DNA of 64,000 nt, from assembly GCA_934486495.1 (NCBI GenBank), contig CAKSPW010000002.1, forward strand, positions 16,203-80,202, in the 5' to 3' direction. Below, one piece after another: positions 15,246-23,150 of the stretch. Numbering within the stretch: the stretch's first letter is position 1; each line of letters starts with the position of its first letter. Source of the stretch: an uncultured Clostridia bacterium. Its GTDB lineage: Bacteria > Bacillota > Clostridia > UBA1381. The notes below the pieces were generated by a model. The model saw nothing but the letters and a program-made list of their open reading frames with translations, had not been told where the DNA came from and searched no databases. A program made the position numbers and the translations under genes.

Positions 15246-17522
15246 ATGAATGTCAAGAAAATTATGGCAGGAATTTTGTCTGCCGCAATAGCTTTTACAA
15301 GCGTTGCTTTTACGGCTTTTGCCGACGACTCAAACACTATTACATACGGTGAGTTCCTGACAACAATGAAGGCTAACAATTACAATTATGATTTTGGCGG
15401 AAAAACAATCACCCTTAAAATGACAAAGTTTTGTGTAAATCAAAATCATAATCATGCCGAGGAGGGTTTTGAGGATTACAGTGATAAAAAAGACGAAGCT
15501 CCGGCGCGTATTCAGGCACCGAAAGCCCAGTATCAGCTTTTTAAAGATGTGCAGGATGTTGTAATTAAAAATCTTAATATCGTTGCCGATATAAAAGATG
15601 GCGTTGCTCTTCACTTATTTAACAATAACGGTTGGGAAGGGAAAATAGAGGCAGGAACACCTTTTAATGCAGAACTTCAATTTTTGAACAGTGGTAATTT
15701 AACAATTGAGGGTTGTAATTTTGACAGAGTCAGTGTTGCGCCTTATCATTCCGGAGACAGAAATAAGCTTGAAAATTATACGGATACAATAAAAGGCTGT
15801 TCTTTTAAAAATGTGTACAACGCATACGGTGTTCAAGGCGCATATGCGGGTAAAGTAATTGTTGATAACAGTTCATTTGACACTTGCAGCGGCGGAATGT
15901 ACGTTGAGGGTGGAAAAAACGGCATAACAATGTCGAACAACAATTTTACAAATATGGGTAAGTACTGTGCAAGCGGTAAGGAAGATACGAGAGGGTTAAT
16001 CCAAATTTCCGCAAATGTAGAACTGACGGGAAATGCCGTTGTCGAAATTACAAATAATACTTCAGACGATTCTACACCGGTTTTAAGACAATTAAGTCCT
16101 AAAATATCCGAGATTGTAACAGACGGCAATAAATTCGGCAGTGATACAAAAGCTACTTCAACGTCAGATTCATTGGTATATACAGAAAAACCGTCTCAAG
16201 CTGCAACAGTTGCAAAAATCGGTGATAAGGAATATGCAACGCTTGCAGATGCAATTGCGGATGCAAAATCCGGAGATACGATAGTTTTGCTTGATAATAT
16301 TAAATTTACGGACACATTTACTATCAGTACTTTAAATAAAATTACGATTGATTTTAACGATAAAATAATTGACGTTACCGAAGTAAATGAAGATAAAGAC
16401 AGTATCGTTATTGAAAGTGGTGCCGATGTTACGTTTACAGGAAACGGCGGTATATCCGCTAATAAGAGCTGTATTGCAAACTATGGCGCTAAGCTTACGT
16501 TAAACGGCGGTACATATACAACTCAGCACAAGTCAAGAGGAACGGCAATTTTTAATACCGACAATGCTACGGTTGAATTAAATGCCGGTGCAAAGATTCA
16601 TTCGACAAACTACGGAGTTTATGTGGGTGGTAATGTTAAATGCGTTATGAACGGTGCGGAAATAATAAGCAGTTCGTATCAGGGACAAAGCGGTATTCCG
16701 AATAAAGTTGATTATTTCTATGCTGTAAGAAATGAAGGAAACCTGACGATTAATGACGGCACCGTTATAAAGGGTATACAGGGTGCACTTTCATGCTTGA
16801 TCGACACTGTAATTAACGGCGGAACATTTGAAACGTATGAAACAGAAGAAAGCACGGGAAAGAGCTTCTATCCTGTTCATATTGCAGATAAAACAAAGGT
16901 AGTAATTAAAGGCGGTAATTTCCATTCATATGCAAGAGCTGCTGTATATGTAAGCGATGATGACATAGGAACAGACGGAGCAACAGCGGAAATAGAGGGC
17001 GGTGTGTTCACCTCCGGAAAAGCGGTAAATGTTATTGACGCAACACCGGGAACAAACAGCGCAATATCGGTAAGCGGCGGAACGTTCGGTTCGGATGTGT
17101 CGGCATATGCAAAACCCGGTTTTTCAGCTTCTAAAAAAGAGGACGGCAGCTATACGGTAGGAAAGTCGGAAATCTCTTGGGAAACAATGACGGATTCGGG
17201 TGTATATACAGTAAATGCTGATAATTTCGGACTTATGAGATTTTCTTTTAAGACAAATGTTGACGCAGCGACAATCAGCAAAGTAGGAGTTAAGTTCATG
17301 AATGCTAAGGATATTACGGCTGAAACAAAGTCAGCTACAATATCGGCAGACAAGAATGCAAACAATTTCTACGGCGACCTTACGGAAATAGCTCCGACGG
17401 CAGGTACAAAGTATTTTGCAACAGCTTACATGGTTATGGGCGATACAACTGTTTGGTCAGATGTTATTGAATGCTCACTGAACGTTAAAAAGCAGTTTAC
17501 AAATTACGGAGGTAATCAATAA
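15246..17522 (+). CDS. Secreted parallel beta-helix protein, candidate phase-variable surface protein
   Basis: A 758-residue exported protein. The signal peptide covers about 1-26 (ending AFTAFA before DDS). Two beta-helix parts follow: about 30-310 with right-handed-helix turns such as LTIEGCNFDRVSV and IKGCSFKNVYNAYG, and about 320-630, starting with the pectin-lyase-like string EYATLADAIADAKSGDTIV, with repeated GGTF/GGVF/GGNF turns. A smaller C-terminal domain of about 640-758 is rich in Thr and Ala. No LPXTG or SLH anchor is visible. Beta-helices of this kind bind or cleave polysaccharide, but no catalytic set is recognisable, so adhesion or glycan binding is equally possible. It lies downstream of the invertible promoter and overlaps the peptide gene by one base. 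Confidence 0.8.
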   Translation: MNVKKIMAGILSAAIAFTSVAFTAFADDSNTITYGEFLTTMKANNYNYDFGGKTITLKMTKFCVNQNHNHAEEGFEDYSDKKDEAPARIQAPKAQYQLFKDVQDVVIKNLNIVADIKDGVALHLFNNNGWEGKIEAGTPFNAELQFLNSGNLTIEGCNFDRVSVAPYHSGDRNKLENYTDTIKGCSFKNVYNAYGVQGAYAGKVIVDNSSFDTCSGGMYVEGGKNGITMSNNNFTNMGKYCASGKEDTRGLIQISANVELTGNAVVEITNNTSDDSTPVLRQLSPKISEIVTDGNKFGSDTKATSTSDSLVYTEKPSQAATVAKIGDKEYATLADAIADAKSGDTIVLLDNIKFTDTFTISTLNKITIDFNDKIIDVTEVNEDKDSIVIESGADVTFTGNGGISANKSCIANYGAKLTLNGGTYTTQHKSRGTAIFNTDNATVELNAGAKIHSTNYGVYVGGNVKCVMNGAEIISSSYQGQSGIPNKVDYFYAVRNEGNLTINDGTVIKGIQGALSCLIDTVINGGTFETYETEESTGKSFYPVHIADKTKVVIKGGNFHSYARAAVYVSDDDIGTDGATAEIEGGVFTSGKAVNVIDATPGTNSAISVSGGTFGSDVSAYAKPGFSASKKEDGSYTVGKSEISWETMTDSGVYTVNADNFGLMRFSFKTNVDAATISKVGVKFMNAKDITAETKSATISADKNANNFYGDLTEIAPTAGTKYFATAYMVMGDTTVWSDVIECSLNVKKQFTNYGGNQ

Positions 17523-17677
17523 TGAGAAAATATATCAAACCCGATTTTACGGTTGTAAAGTTTAATACGGCAGATGAAATTTTAACAAGCAGCATAATAA
17601 TGCAGGAAACACCTAAGACATTTGACGGCGCCGTAAGTGTCGGCTCGGCAAGTGTACAGAAGGACTTTACGGAATAA
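17522..17677 (+). CDS. Small peptide gene, 51 residues, translationally coupled
   Basis: The frame begins ATG at 17522, sharing one base with the stop codon of the beta-helix gene (TAATG). Its ribosome site GGAGG lies inside the end of that gene, so translation is coupled. The product begins MRKYIKPDFTVVKFNTADEI, continues LTSSIIMQE, and ends VQKDFTE. It has no signal peptide and no cysteine. The opening pattern (K-x-P-x-x-x-V-V-K-F then an acidic stretch and Thr-Ser-Ser) is like short uncharacterised proteins common in Clostridia. That likeness is from memory and not checked. A terminator follows within 10 bp. Function unknown; a leader-core peptide or a small partner of the surface protein are possibilities. 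Confidence 0.7.
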   Translation: MRKYIKPDFTVVKFNTADEILTSSIIMQETPKTFDGAVSVGSASVQKDFTE

Positions 17678-17685
17678 TAAAAAAA

Positions 17686-17716
17686 GCGGTACGCCGTCAA
17701 GGTGTGCCGCTTTTTT
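17686..17716 (+). terminator. Terminator ending the beta-helix/peptide unit
   Basis: GCGGTACGCC pairs with GGTGTGCCGC (two wobble pairs) around a 5-base loop and is followed by TTTTTT. Confidence 0.85.
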
Positions 17717-17822
17717 GTACAGTGATATTTATCTTTGATTATATAATAAAGTCTTGATTTATTAGCGAAGTGTAGTAATTATATTAAAATTAAATAAAAA
17801 ATCACCTTTTTTTAAAATACTA

Positions 17823-17851
17823 TTGATTTTTCGGACAATTTGTAGTAAAAT
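17823..17851 (+). promoter_or_regulatory. Promoter of the glucokinase gene
   Basis: TTGATT and TAAAAT are 17 bp apart, 67 bp before the ATG at 17919. The rest of the 17678-17918 gap shows nothing else. Confidence 0.65.
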
Positions 17852-17918
17852 ATTATTATGGATATGTACGCATATAAAGTGATAAGCCAAATATTATTTA
17901 AGAAAAGGATTGAACAAT

Positions 17919-18857
17919 ATGTATATAGGAATTGATTTGGGCGGCACAAACATTGCCGTGGGGCTTGTAAGTGATGACGGAAGGATTATTTCATCGTCAT
18001 CAACACCAACACTCTCAAGTCGTCCGTGGCAGGAAATTGTAAAGGACATGGCGGAGCTGTCAATTAAGGTTACGGAGGACGCAGGCTACAAAATGGAAGA
18101 TGTGGCGGCAATTGGTATAGGCAGCCCGGGAACGGTTGACAATAAAAGAGGAATTGTAACGTACGCAAATAATATTCCGTTTAAAAATACTCCTATTGTT
18201 GAGGAAATGCACAAGTATGTTAAAAATCCGATAAACATAGAAAATGACGCAAATGCGGCGGCATTCGGAGAGTATGTTGCAACAGGTGCGACTTCGGATA
18301 ATTTCGTATTCATAACTCTCGGTACGGGAGTCGGCGGCGGAATAGTGCTTGATGGGAAAATTTTCAGAGGCTTTAACGGTGCCGGCGCAGAGCTTGGTCA
18401 CTTTATTCTGGATATTGACGGAGAGCCTTGCACATGCGGAAACAACGGCTGCTGGGAGGCGTATGCATCGGTTACGGCGCTTATTCGTCAGACAAAGGCG
18501 GCTATGGAGAAAAATCCCGACAGCCTTATGCATGCTGTTGCGGAGGAAGAGGGCAAGGTAAGCGGAAGAACTGCTTTTATTGCCGATGAAAAGGGCGACA
18601 GTGCCGCACATGAGGTTGTTAAAAAATACATTGAATATGTTGCGGTCGGCGTGGCGTCAATGGTGAATATATTCCAGCCGGAAATTCTTGTTATCGGCGG
18701 CGGAATAAGCAAAGAGGGTGATAAGCTTCTTCTTCCCGTAAAGGAAATGGTAAACAAGCTTGACTATAACAAGTATATGCCTAAGACGGATATAAGAATT
18801 GCAAAGCTTTATAACGATGCCGGTATCATCGGAGCCGCTCTTGCAGCAAGAAAATAA
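17919..18857 (+). CDS. ROK-family glucokinase
   Basis: A 312-residue cytosolic kinase with the ROK fold. IGIDLGGTNIAVGLV at the N-terminus is the phosphate loop, IENDANAAAFGEY and LGTGVGGGIVLDGK follow, and GAELGHFILD carries the substrate-binding region. The zinc motif is CTCGNNGCWEAYAS (Cys-x-Cys-Gly-x-x-Gly-Cys), as in bacterial GlcK. It phosphorylates glucose with ATP. A TTG at 17910 extends the frame by three codons, but the ATG at 17919 has AAAGGA nine bases upstream and is preferred. It is a single-gene unit between its own promoter and the glnA control region. Identity as ROK sugar kinase is firm; glucose as substrate is likely. Confidence 0.9.
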   Translation: MYIGIDLGGTNIAVGLVSDDGRIISSSSTPTLSSRPWQEIVKDMAELSIKVTEDAGYKMEDVAAIGIGSPGTVDNKRGIVTYANNIPFKNTPIVEEMHKYVKNPINIENDANAAAFGEYVATGATSDNFVFITLGTGVGGGIVLDGKIFRGFNGAGAELGHFILDIDGEPCTCGNNGCWEAYASVTALIRQTKAAMEKNPDSLMHAVAEEEGKVSGRTAFIADEKGDSAAHEVVKKYIEYVAVGVASMVNIFQPEILVIGGGISKEGDKLLLPVKEMVNKLDYNKYMPKTDIRIAKLYNDAGIIGAALAARK

Positions 18858-18919
18858 ATATATTAAATACAAAAAATATCGGTTTTTTTGTAGCTACCGC
18901 ACAAAAAAGTTTATTGCGC

Positions 18920-18948
18920 TTGACAAATAAAGATGATTGTGGTAGTAT
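18920..18948 (+). promoter_or_regulatory. Promoter of glnA
   Basis: TTGACA (18920-18925) and TAGTAT (18943-18948) are 17 bp apart. The predicted transcript starts near 18955, directly ahead of a terminator hairpin. Confidence 0.75.
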
Positions 18949-18963
18949 GGTTAGTAAGAACAA

Positions 18964-18999
18964 GGGCGTTCCGCACATGGTAGCGGAGCGCCTTTTTTT
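18964..18999 (+). terminator. Attenuator hairpin between the glnA promoter and glnA
   Basis: GGCGTTCCGC and GCGGAGCGCC form a 10-bp stem with one wobble pair and the 8-base loop ACATGGTA, followed by seven T. It stands between the promoter and the start at 19043, so glnA can only be made by read-through or antitermination. It may also end the glucokinase transcript. Confidence 0.8.
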
Positions 19000-19042
19000 A
19001 ACCCGGTTATAATTTTAAAAGTGGAATTGAGAGGAGATAATC

Positions 19043-20368
19043 ATGTCTGTTTACACGAAAAGAGAGATTTTAAAGTTTATCGAGGAAGAGGACGTAAGCT
19101 TTATAAGACTTCAATTTTCAGACGTTCTCGGCAAAATGCGAAATATAGCCGTCACTAAGGATAAAATAGGTGATGCGCTTGATAATGAGTGCAGCTTTGA
19201 CGGTTCTGTTATAGACGGTTTCGCAGAGGGTACGGAATTATATCTTTATCCGGATTTGGACACGTTTACAATTTTCCCGTGGCGGCCGCATACAGGCAGA
19301 GTTGCAAGACTTATTTGCGATATATACAATGCTGACGGAACGAGGTATGAACACGACCCGAGATATGTTCTTCAAAAAGCGGTTGAGGAGGCGAAAGCAT
19401 ACGGCTATACGTTAAATGTCGGTGCCGAATGTGAATTTTTTCTGTTTAAAACCGACGAATCGGGAAATCCGACTCTCGAACCTCACGACAATGCAGGATA
19501 TTTCGACCTTGCACCGCTCGATAACGGCGAAAACTGCCGCAGGGATATAAGCCTTACGCTTGAGGAAATGGGTTATGTTATAGAAGCATCGCATCATGAG
19601 GCGGCGCCCGGTCAGCATGAGATTGATTTAAGATACAGCAATGCGTTAAAAGCGGCAGATGAGATTATAACGTTTAAAAATGTTGTCAAAACTCTTGCGA
19701 AAAGAAACGGTCTTCATGCAACGTTTATGCCGAAACCGTTTGAAAACGAGTCGGGCTCGGGAATGCATATTAATATGAGCTTATCGGACGGTAAAAACAA
19801 TCTGTTCTATGACGAAAACGATAAACGAAAGCTGAGTGAAACCGGATATTCCTTCATTGCCGGGATTTTAAAGTATACTCCCGATATTATGTGCATTACA
19901 AATCCGACGGTAAATTCGTACAAACGTCTTATGTCGGATTCGGAGCCGGCATGCTATCCGTTCTGGTCGGACAAAAATCCCCGTCCGCTTGTGAGAGTAC
20001 CGAAAATAAAAAATGCGGAAAAGTCGCGTGCGGAGCTTAGAATCCCTGATTGTACCGCAAATCCGTATCTTGTTTTGGCATCATACCTTAAGGCTGGTCT
20101 TGCAGGGATTAAGGAAAAAATCGAGATGACGCCGGAGAGTGATATAAAAATATCGTCGCTTAGCGCATCGCAAAGAAGAAAGCTTATATCAGACGTTATT
20201 CCGTCAAGCCTTAATACAGCAACGGCTATTGCGGAAAAGTCCGAGTTTGTTACGGAGCTTTTGGGCGAGAGTCTTAAAAAAGTATATTTAAGCCTAAAAG
20301 AGAGTGAATACGCAAAATACAGATGTACAATAAGCAAATGGGAACTTGACAATTATTTTAATTGCTGA
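19043..20368 (+). CDS. glnA: Glutamine synthetase, type I
   Basis: The 441-residue length fits the GSI-alpha group of Bacillota. Motifs are in order: FDGSVIDGF near residue 50, GAECEFFLF near 132 with metal-ligand glutamates, PGQHEIDLRY, MPKPFENESGSGMHINMSL near 232 (metal-binding histidine), NPTVNSYKRL near 292 (ATP binding) and ARAEL-type ending of the active site (EKSRAELRIPDCTANPYL). It makes glutamine from glutamate, ammonia and ATP. There is no adenylylation-type C-terminus, so regulation is by feedback or expression. The ribosome site is GAGGAG. An attenuator lies just upstream and the next gene is an ANTAR antiterminator, so expression is probably set by antitermination. Confidence 0.96.
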   Translation: MSVYTKREILKFIEEEDVSFIRLQFSDVLGKMRNIAVTKDKIGDALDNECSFDGSVIDGFAEGTELYLYPDLDTFTIFPWRPHTGRVARLICDIYNADGTRYEHDPRYVLQKAVEEAKAYGYTLNVGAECEFFLFKTDESGNPTLEPHDNAGYFDLAPLDNGENCRRDISLTLEEMGYVIEASHHEAAPGQHEIDLRYSNALKAADEIITFKNVVKTLAKRNGLHATFMPKPFENESGSGMHINMSLSDGKNNLFYDENDKRKLSETGYSFIAGILKYTPDIMCITNPTVNSYKRLMSDSEPACYPFWSDKNPRPLVRVPKIKNAEKSRAELRIPDCTANPYLVLASYLKAGLAGIKEKIEMTPESDIKISSLSASQRRKLISDVIPSSLNTATAIAEKSEFVTELLGESLKKVYLSLKESEYAKYRCTISKWELDNYFNC

Positions 20369-20418
20369 GAGATGAATGAGAGCGGCCGCTGAATGTTTAT
20401 GGAGGGAGATGAGGTGCT

Positions 20419-20943
20419 TTGAAGCGTTTAATTCTTGCTTTTCCGAAGGAAGAAACAATTCATAAAATTCAAAATATGCTCGACGGTACCTCTTTCTCCG
20501 TTGTCGGAAGCTGTCGGACGTGTGCGGAGGCTGTGCGTATTTATTCGGAAATAGATAATGCAGTTTTAATGATGAGCTTCAAGCTGTCTGACGGGACGTG
20601 TGACGATGTATATGACAACCTTCCTCCGCATTCGGGAATTATTGTTCTTACAAAGGCCGAAAATATAGAATACATACGTGCTCAGGATATATTCACTGTT
20701 CCGCTGCCGATAAACAGAGCAAGGCTTGCCGAGGCGCTTGAAACATTTCATGCGGCATATATCGGCTACGGAAAAAAGCCCGAAAGAAACGAAAAGGATA
20801 AGGAAACAATATGCCGTGCCAAGCTTAAGCTTATGGAGAAGTATTTGATGACAGAGGAGCAGGCGCACAGATTTATCCAAAAACGCAGCATGAATACGGG
20901 TATGAAGTTTGTGGATACGGCAAAGCTGATTTTAAGCTTATAG
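20419..20943 (+). CDS. ANTAR-domain transcription antiterminator (NitR-like)
   Basis: A 174-residue protein: an atypical receiver-like N-terminal domain (about 1-112) and an ANTAR RNA-binding domain (about 113-170). The ANTAR part shows CRAKLKLMEKYLMTEEQAHR followed by RSMNTGMKFVDTAKLIL, which fits the three-helix consensus. In the receiver part MSFKLSDG replaces the canonical phospho-Asp strand, so it is probably not a standard phosphorylated regulator. ANTAR proteins bind hairpins in nascent RNA and prevent termination. In some clostridia an ANTAR protein (NitR) is encoded right after glnA and serves nitrogen genes. The start is TTG at 20419, behind GGAGGGAGATGAGG. Its likely targets here are the hairpins before glnA and gltB. 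Confidence 0.88.
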   Translation: MKRLILAFPKEETIHKIQNMLDGTSFSVVGSCRTCAEAVRIYSEIDNAVLMMSFKLSDGTCDDVYDNLPPHSGIIVLTKAENIEYIRAQDIFTVPLPINRARLAEALETFHAAYIGYGKKPERNEKDKETICRAKLKLMEKYLMTEEQAHRFIQKRSMNTGMKFVDTAKLILSL

Positions 20944-20962
20944 CAGAGGGGAGATTTTCAAA

Positions 20963-21808
20963 ATGAAATTCAAGTTTTCAAAAATGCAGGGGATAGGAAA
21001 TGATTACGTTTACGTCAACTGTTTTGAAGAAAAGGTTGAAAATCCGTCAAGAGCGGCAAGGCTCGTAAGCGACCGCCATTTCGGTATCGGGTCGGACGGA
21101 CTCGTTCTTATAAAACCGTCGGATAAGGCGGATTTCAGAATGGATATGTATAATGCGGACGGAACACAGGCGCAGATGTGCGGAAACGCAAGCAGATGTG
21201 TCGGTAAATATGTATACGACAGAGGTCTTACCGATAAAACGGAAATAACTCTCGAAACGCTTGCCGGAATTAAAACTTTAAAGCTTAATTTACTCGGCGG
21301 CAGTGTTGACACCGTTTGCACAAACATGGGAAAGCCGATTGTGAAAAGCAAGGAAATACCGATTATTTCGGACAAGGAATATTTTATCGACGAGAGCGTT
21401 ACTGTCGGCGGCAAGGAATATCATGTTACGGGTGTTTCAATGGGTAATCCGCACGCAGTTGTAATTACAAGGGATATTGACAAAATCGAAATCGAAAAAA
21501 TCGGACCGCTTTTTGAAAATTATAAGCTGTTTCCCGAACGTATTAATACCGAATTTACAGAAGTAACTGACAGGAAAAATATTAAAATGCGTGTTTGGGA
21601 GCGAGGCGCCGGCGAAACGCTTGCCTGCGGTACGGGTGCGAGCGCAACACTTGCGGCTTGCAGCATTTTGGGTCTGACCGACAGGGCGGCTACCGTTCAT
21701 CTTTTGGGCGGAGATTTGTTTATAGAGTGGAAGGACGATAATTGCATTTACATGACCGGGAAAGCAAGATTTGTGTTTGACGGTATATTTGATGAAGAAA
21801 TCTTATAA
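20963..21808 (+). CDS. dapF: Diaminopimelate epimerase
   Basis: A 281-residue two-lobed epimerase that converts LL-DAP to meso-DAP for lysine and peptidoglycan. The N-terminal KMQGIGNDYVYVN is the family signature. Both catalytic cysteines are present: MCGNASRCVGKYVYD near residue 75 and LACGTGASATLAAC near residue 219. It starts 20 bp after the ANTAR gene with the ribosome site GAGGGGAG. The next gene makes the enzyme for the preceding step. Placing lysine/DAP genes inside the glutamine/glutamate cluster makes sense because DapL uses glutamate as amino donor. Confidence 0.96.
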   Translation: MKFKFSKMQGIGNDYVYVNCFEEKVENPSRAARLVSDRHFGIGSDGLVLIKPSDKADFRMDMYNADGTQAQMCGNASRCVGKYVYDRGLTDKTEITLETLAGIKTLKLNLLGGSVDTVCTNMGKPIVKSKEIPIISDKEYFIDESVTVGGKEYHVTGVSMGNPHAVVITRDIDKIEIEKIGPLFENYKLFPERINTEFTEVTDRKNIKMRVWERGAGETLACGTGASATLAACSILGLTDRAATVHLLGGDLFIEWKDDNCIYMTGKARFVFDGIFDEEIL

Positions 21809-21822
21809 AGGAGTCTTTTTAA

Positions 21823-23034
21823 ATGGCAAGGGTAAACGAAAATTTTTTAAAACTTCCGGGCAGCTATCTATTTTCAACGGTTGCAAGGAAAATAGCCGCA
21901 TACGGCGAGGAGCATGCAAATGCCGATATTATTAAAATGAGTATAGGCGATGTTACGCTTCCGCTATGTGAAAGCGTCGTTTCGGCAATGCGAACCGCCT
22001 GCGACGAAATGGGACGAGCGGAAACATTTCACGGCTACGGCCCCGAACAGGGATATGATTTCCTGAGAGAAAAAATTGCGGAGTTTGACTACAAAAGGCA
22101 TGGCGTTGATATTAAAACCGACGAGATTTTTGTTTCGGACGGAGCAAAATCCGACTGCGGCAACATAGTGGATATTTTTTCAAGTGATAACGTGGTTGCG
22201 GTTTGCGATCCTGTATATCCCGTTTATGTCGATACAAATGCAATGAGCGGCAGAGCGGGTGATTTTGTCGGCGGCAAGTGGTCAAAGCTATATTATATGC
22301 CGTGCAATGCCGAAAACGGATTTCTACCGTCAATTCCCGAGGAAAAGGTTGATATGATTTATCTTTGCTTCCCGAACAATCCCACAGGCGAGGCTGCGAG
22401 CAAGGATTATCTTAAAATGTGGGTTGAATACGCACATAAAAACGGATCGGTACTCCTTTACGACAGTGCATATGAAGCATTTATAACAGAGGATAACATT
22501 CCACATTCTATTTACGAAATAGACGGCGCAAAGGAAGTGGCGATAGAGTTTAGAAGCTTTTCAAAAACGGCCGGATTTACCGGTACGAGATGCGCTTATA
22601 CGGTTGTTCCGAGAGCGCTTAAGGTAGGCGGTGTTTGTCTTACGGACCTTTGGAACAGACGTCAATGCACGAAATTTAACGGTGTATCCTACGTAATTCA
22701 GCGTGCGGCGGAGGCGGTTTATTCAGCGGACGGTCAAATGCAGACAAGAGCAAACATAGCATATTATCTTGAAAATGCGAAAATAATTCGCAATGCATTG
22801 TCCGATGTCGGGCTAACCGTTTACGGCGGGAAAAACGCTCCGTATATTTGGGCAAAAACACCGAACGGCTTCGGTTCGTGGGAGTTTTTCGATTACCTTC
22901 TTGATAAGGCACAGGTTGCCGTAACTCCCGGTGCGGGTTTTGGTCCGTCCGGTGAGGGATATGTAAGATTGACGGCGTTTTCGAGTCATGAAAAGACAAA
23001 AGAGGCAATGAACAGAATAAGAGAAAATATATAA
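21823..23034 (+). CDS. dapL: LL-diaminopimelate aminotransferase
   Basis: A 403-residue fold-type I PLP enzyme. The DapL hallmarks are [10 protein letters not shown] (about 45), [19 protein letters not shown] (about 66), [10 protein letters not shown] (about 106), [10 protein letters not shown] (about 186) and the Schiff-base lysine in [18 protein letters not shown] (about 246). It transfers the amino group of glutamate to tetrahydrodipicolinate in one step and bypasses the acylated intermediates. This route is found in plants, Chlamydia and many strict anaerobes including Clostridia. It begins 15 bp after dapF with AAAGGAG. The gltB attenuator follows 6 bp after its stop codon. Confidence 0.95.
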   Translation: MARVNENFLKLPGSYLFSTVARKIAAYGEEHANADIIKMSIGDVTLPLCESVVSAMRTACDEMGRAETFHGYGPEQGYDFLREKIAEFDYKRHGVDIKTDEIFVSDGAKSDCGNIVDIFSSDNVVAVCDPVYPVYVDTNAMSGRAGDFVGGKWSKLYYMPCNAENGFLPSIPEEKVDMIYLCFPNNPTGEAASKDYLKMWVEYAHKNGSVLLYDSAYEAFITEDNIPHSIYEIDGAKEVAIEFRSFSKTAGFTGTRCAYTVVPRALKVGGVCLTDLWNRRQCTKFNGVSYVIQRAAEAVYSADGQMQTRANIAYYLENAKIIRNALSDVGLTVYGGKNAPYIWAKTPNGFGSWEFFDYLLDKAQVAVTPGAGFGPSGEGYVRLTAFSSHEKTKEAMNRIRENI

Positions 23035-23040
23035 TCGTGA

Positions 23041-23114
23041 AACAAGGGCGTTTCAAACGGTTATTGTTGTTGCGTGCGGCAAAACATAACCGGGTTTGAA
23101 AGCTCTTGTTTTTT
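23041..23114 (+). terminator. Attenuator hairpin between dapL and gltB
   Basis: AACAAGGGC-TTTCAAAC-GGTTAT on the left pairs with ATAACC-GTTTGAAA-GC-CTTGTT on the right, about 22 bp with a few bulges. A short inner stem TTGC/GCAA caps it and TTTTTT follows. It begins with the same AACAAGGGCGTT string as the hairpin before glnA (18962-18970), which suggests shared control. Confidence 0.8.
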
Positions 23115-23150
23115 AATATGAATACTTTAAGAAAGGTCGGTGCATTTTTA

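Noticed and set aside
23106..23150. gltB start at 23106 or 23118
   Set aside because: These codons overlap or abut the attenuator T run and have no ribosome site; the conserved start just before EHDACGIG favours 23151.
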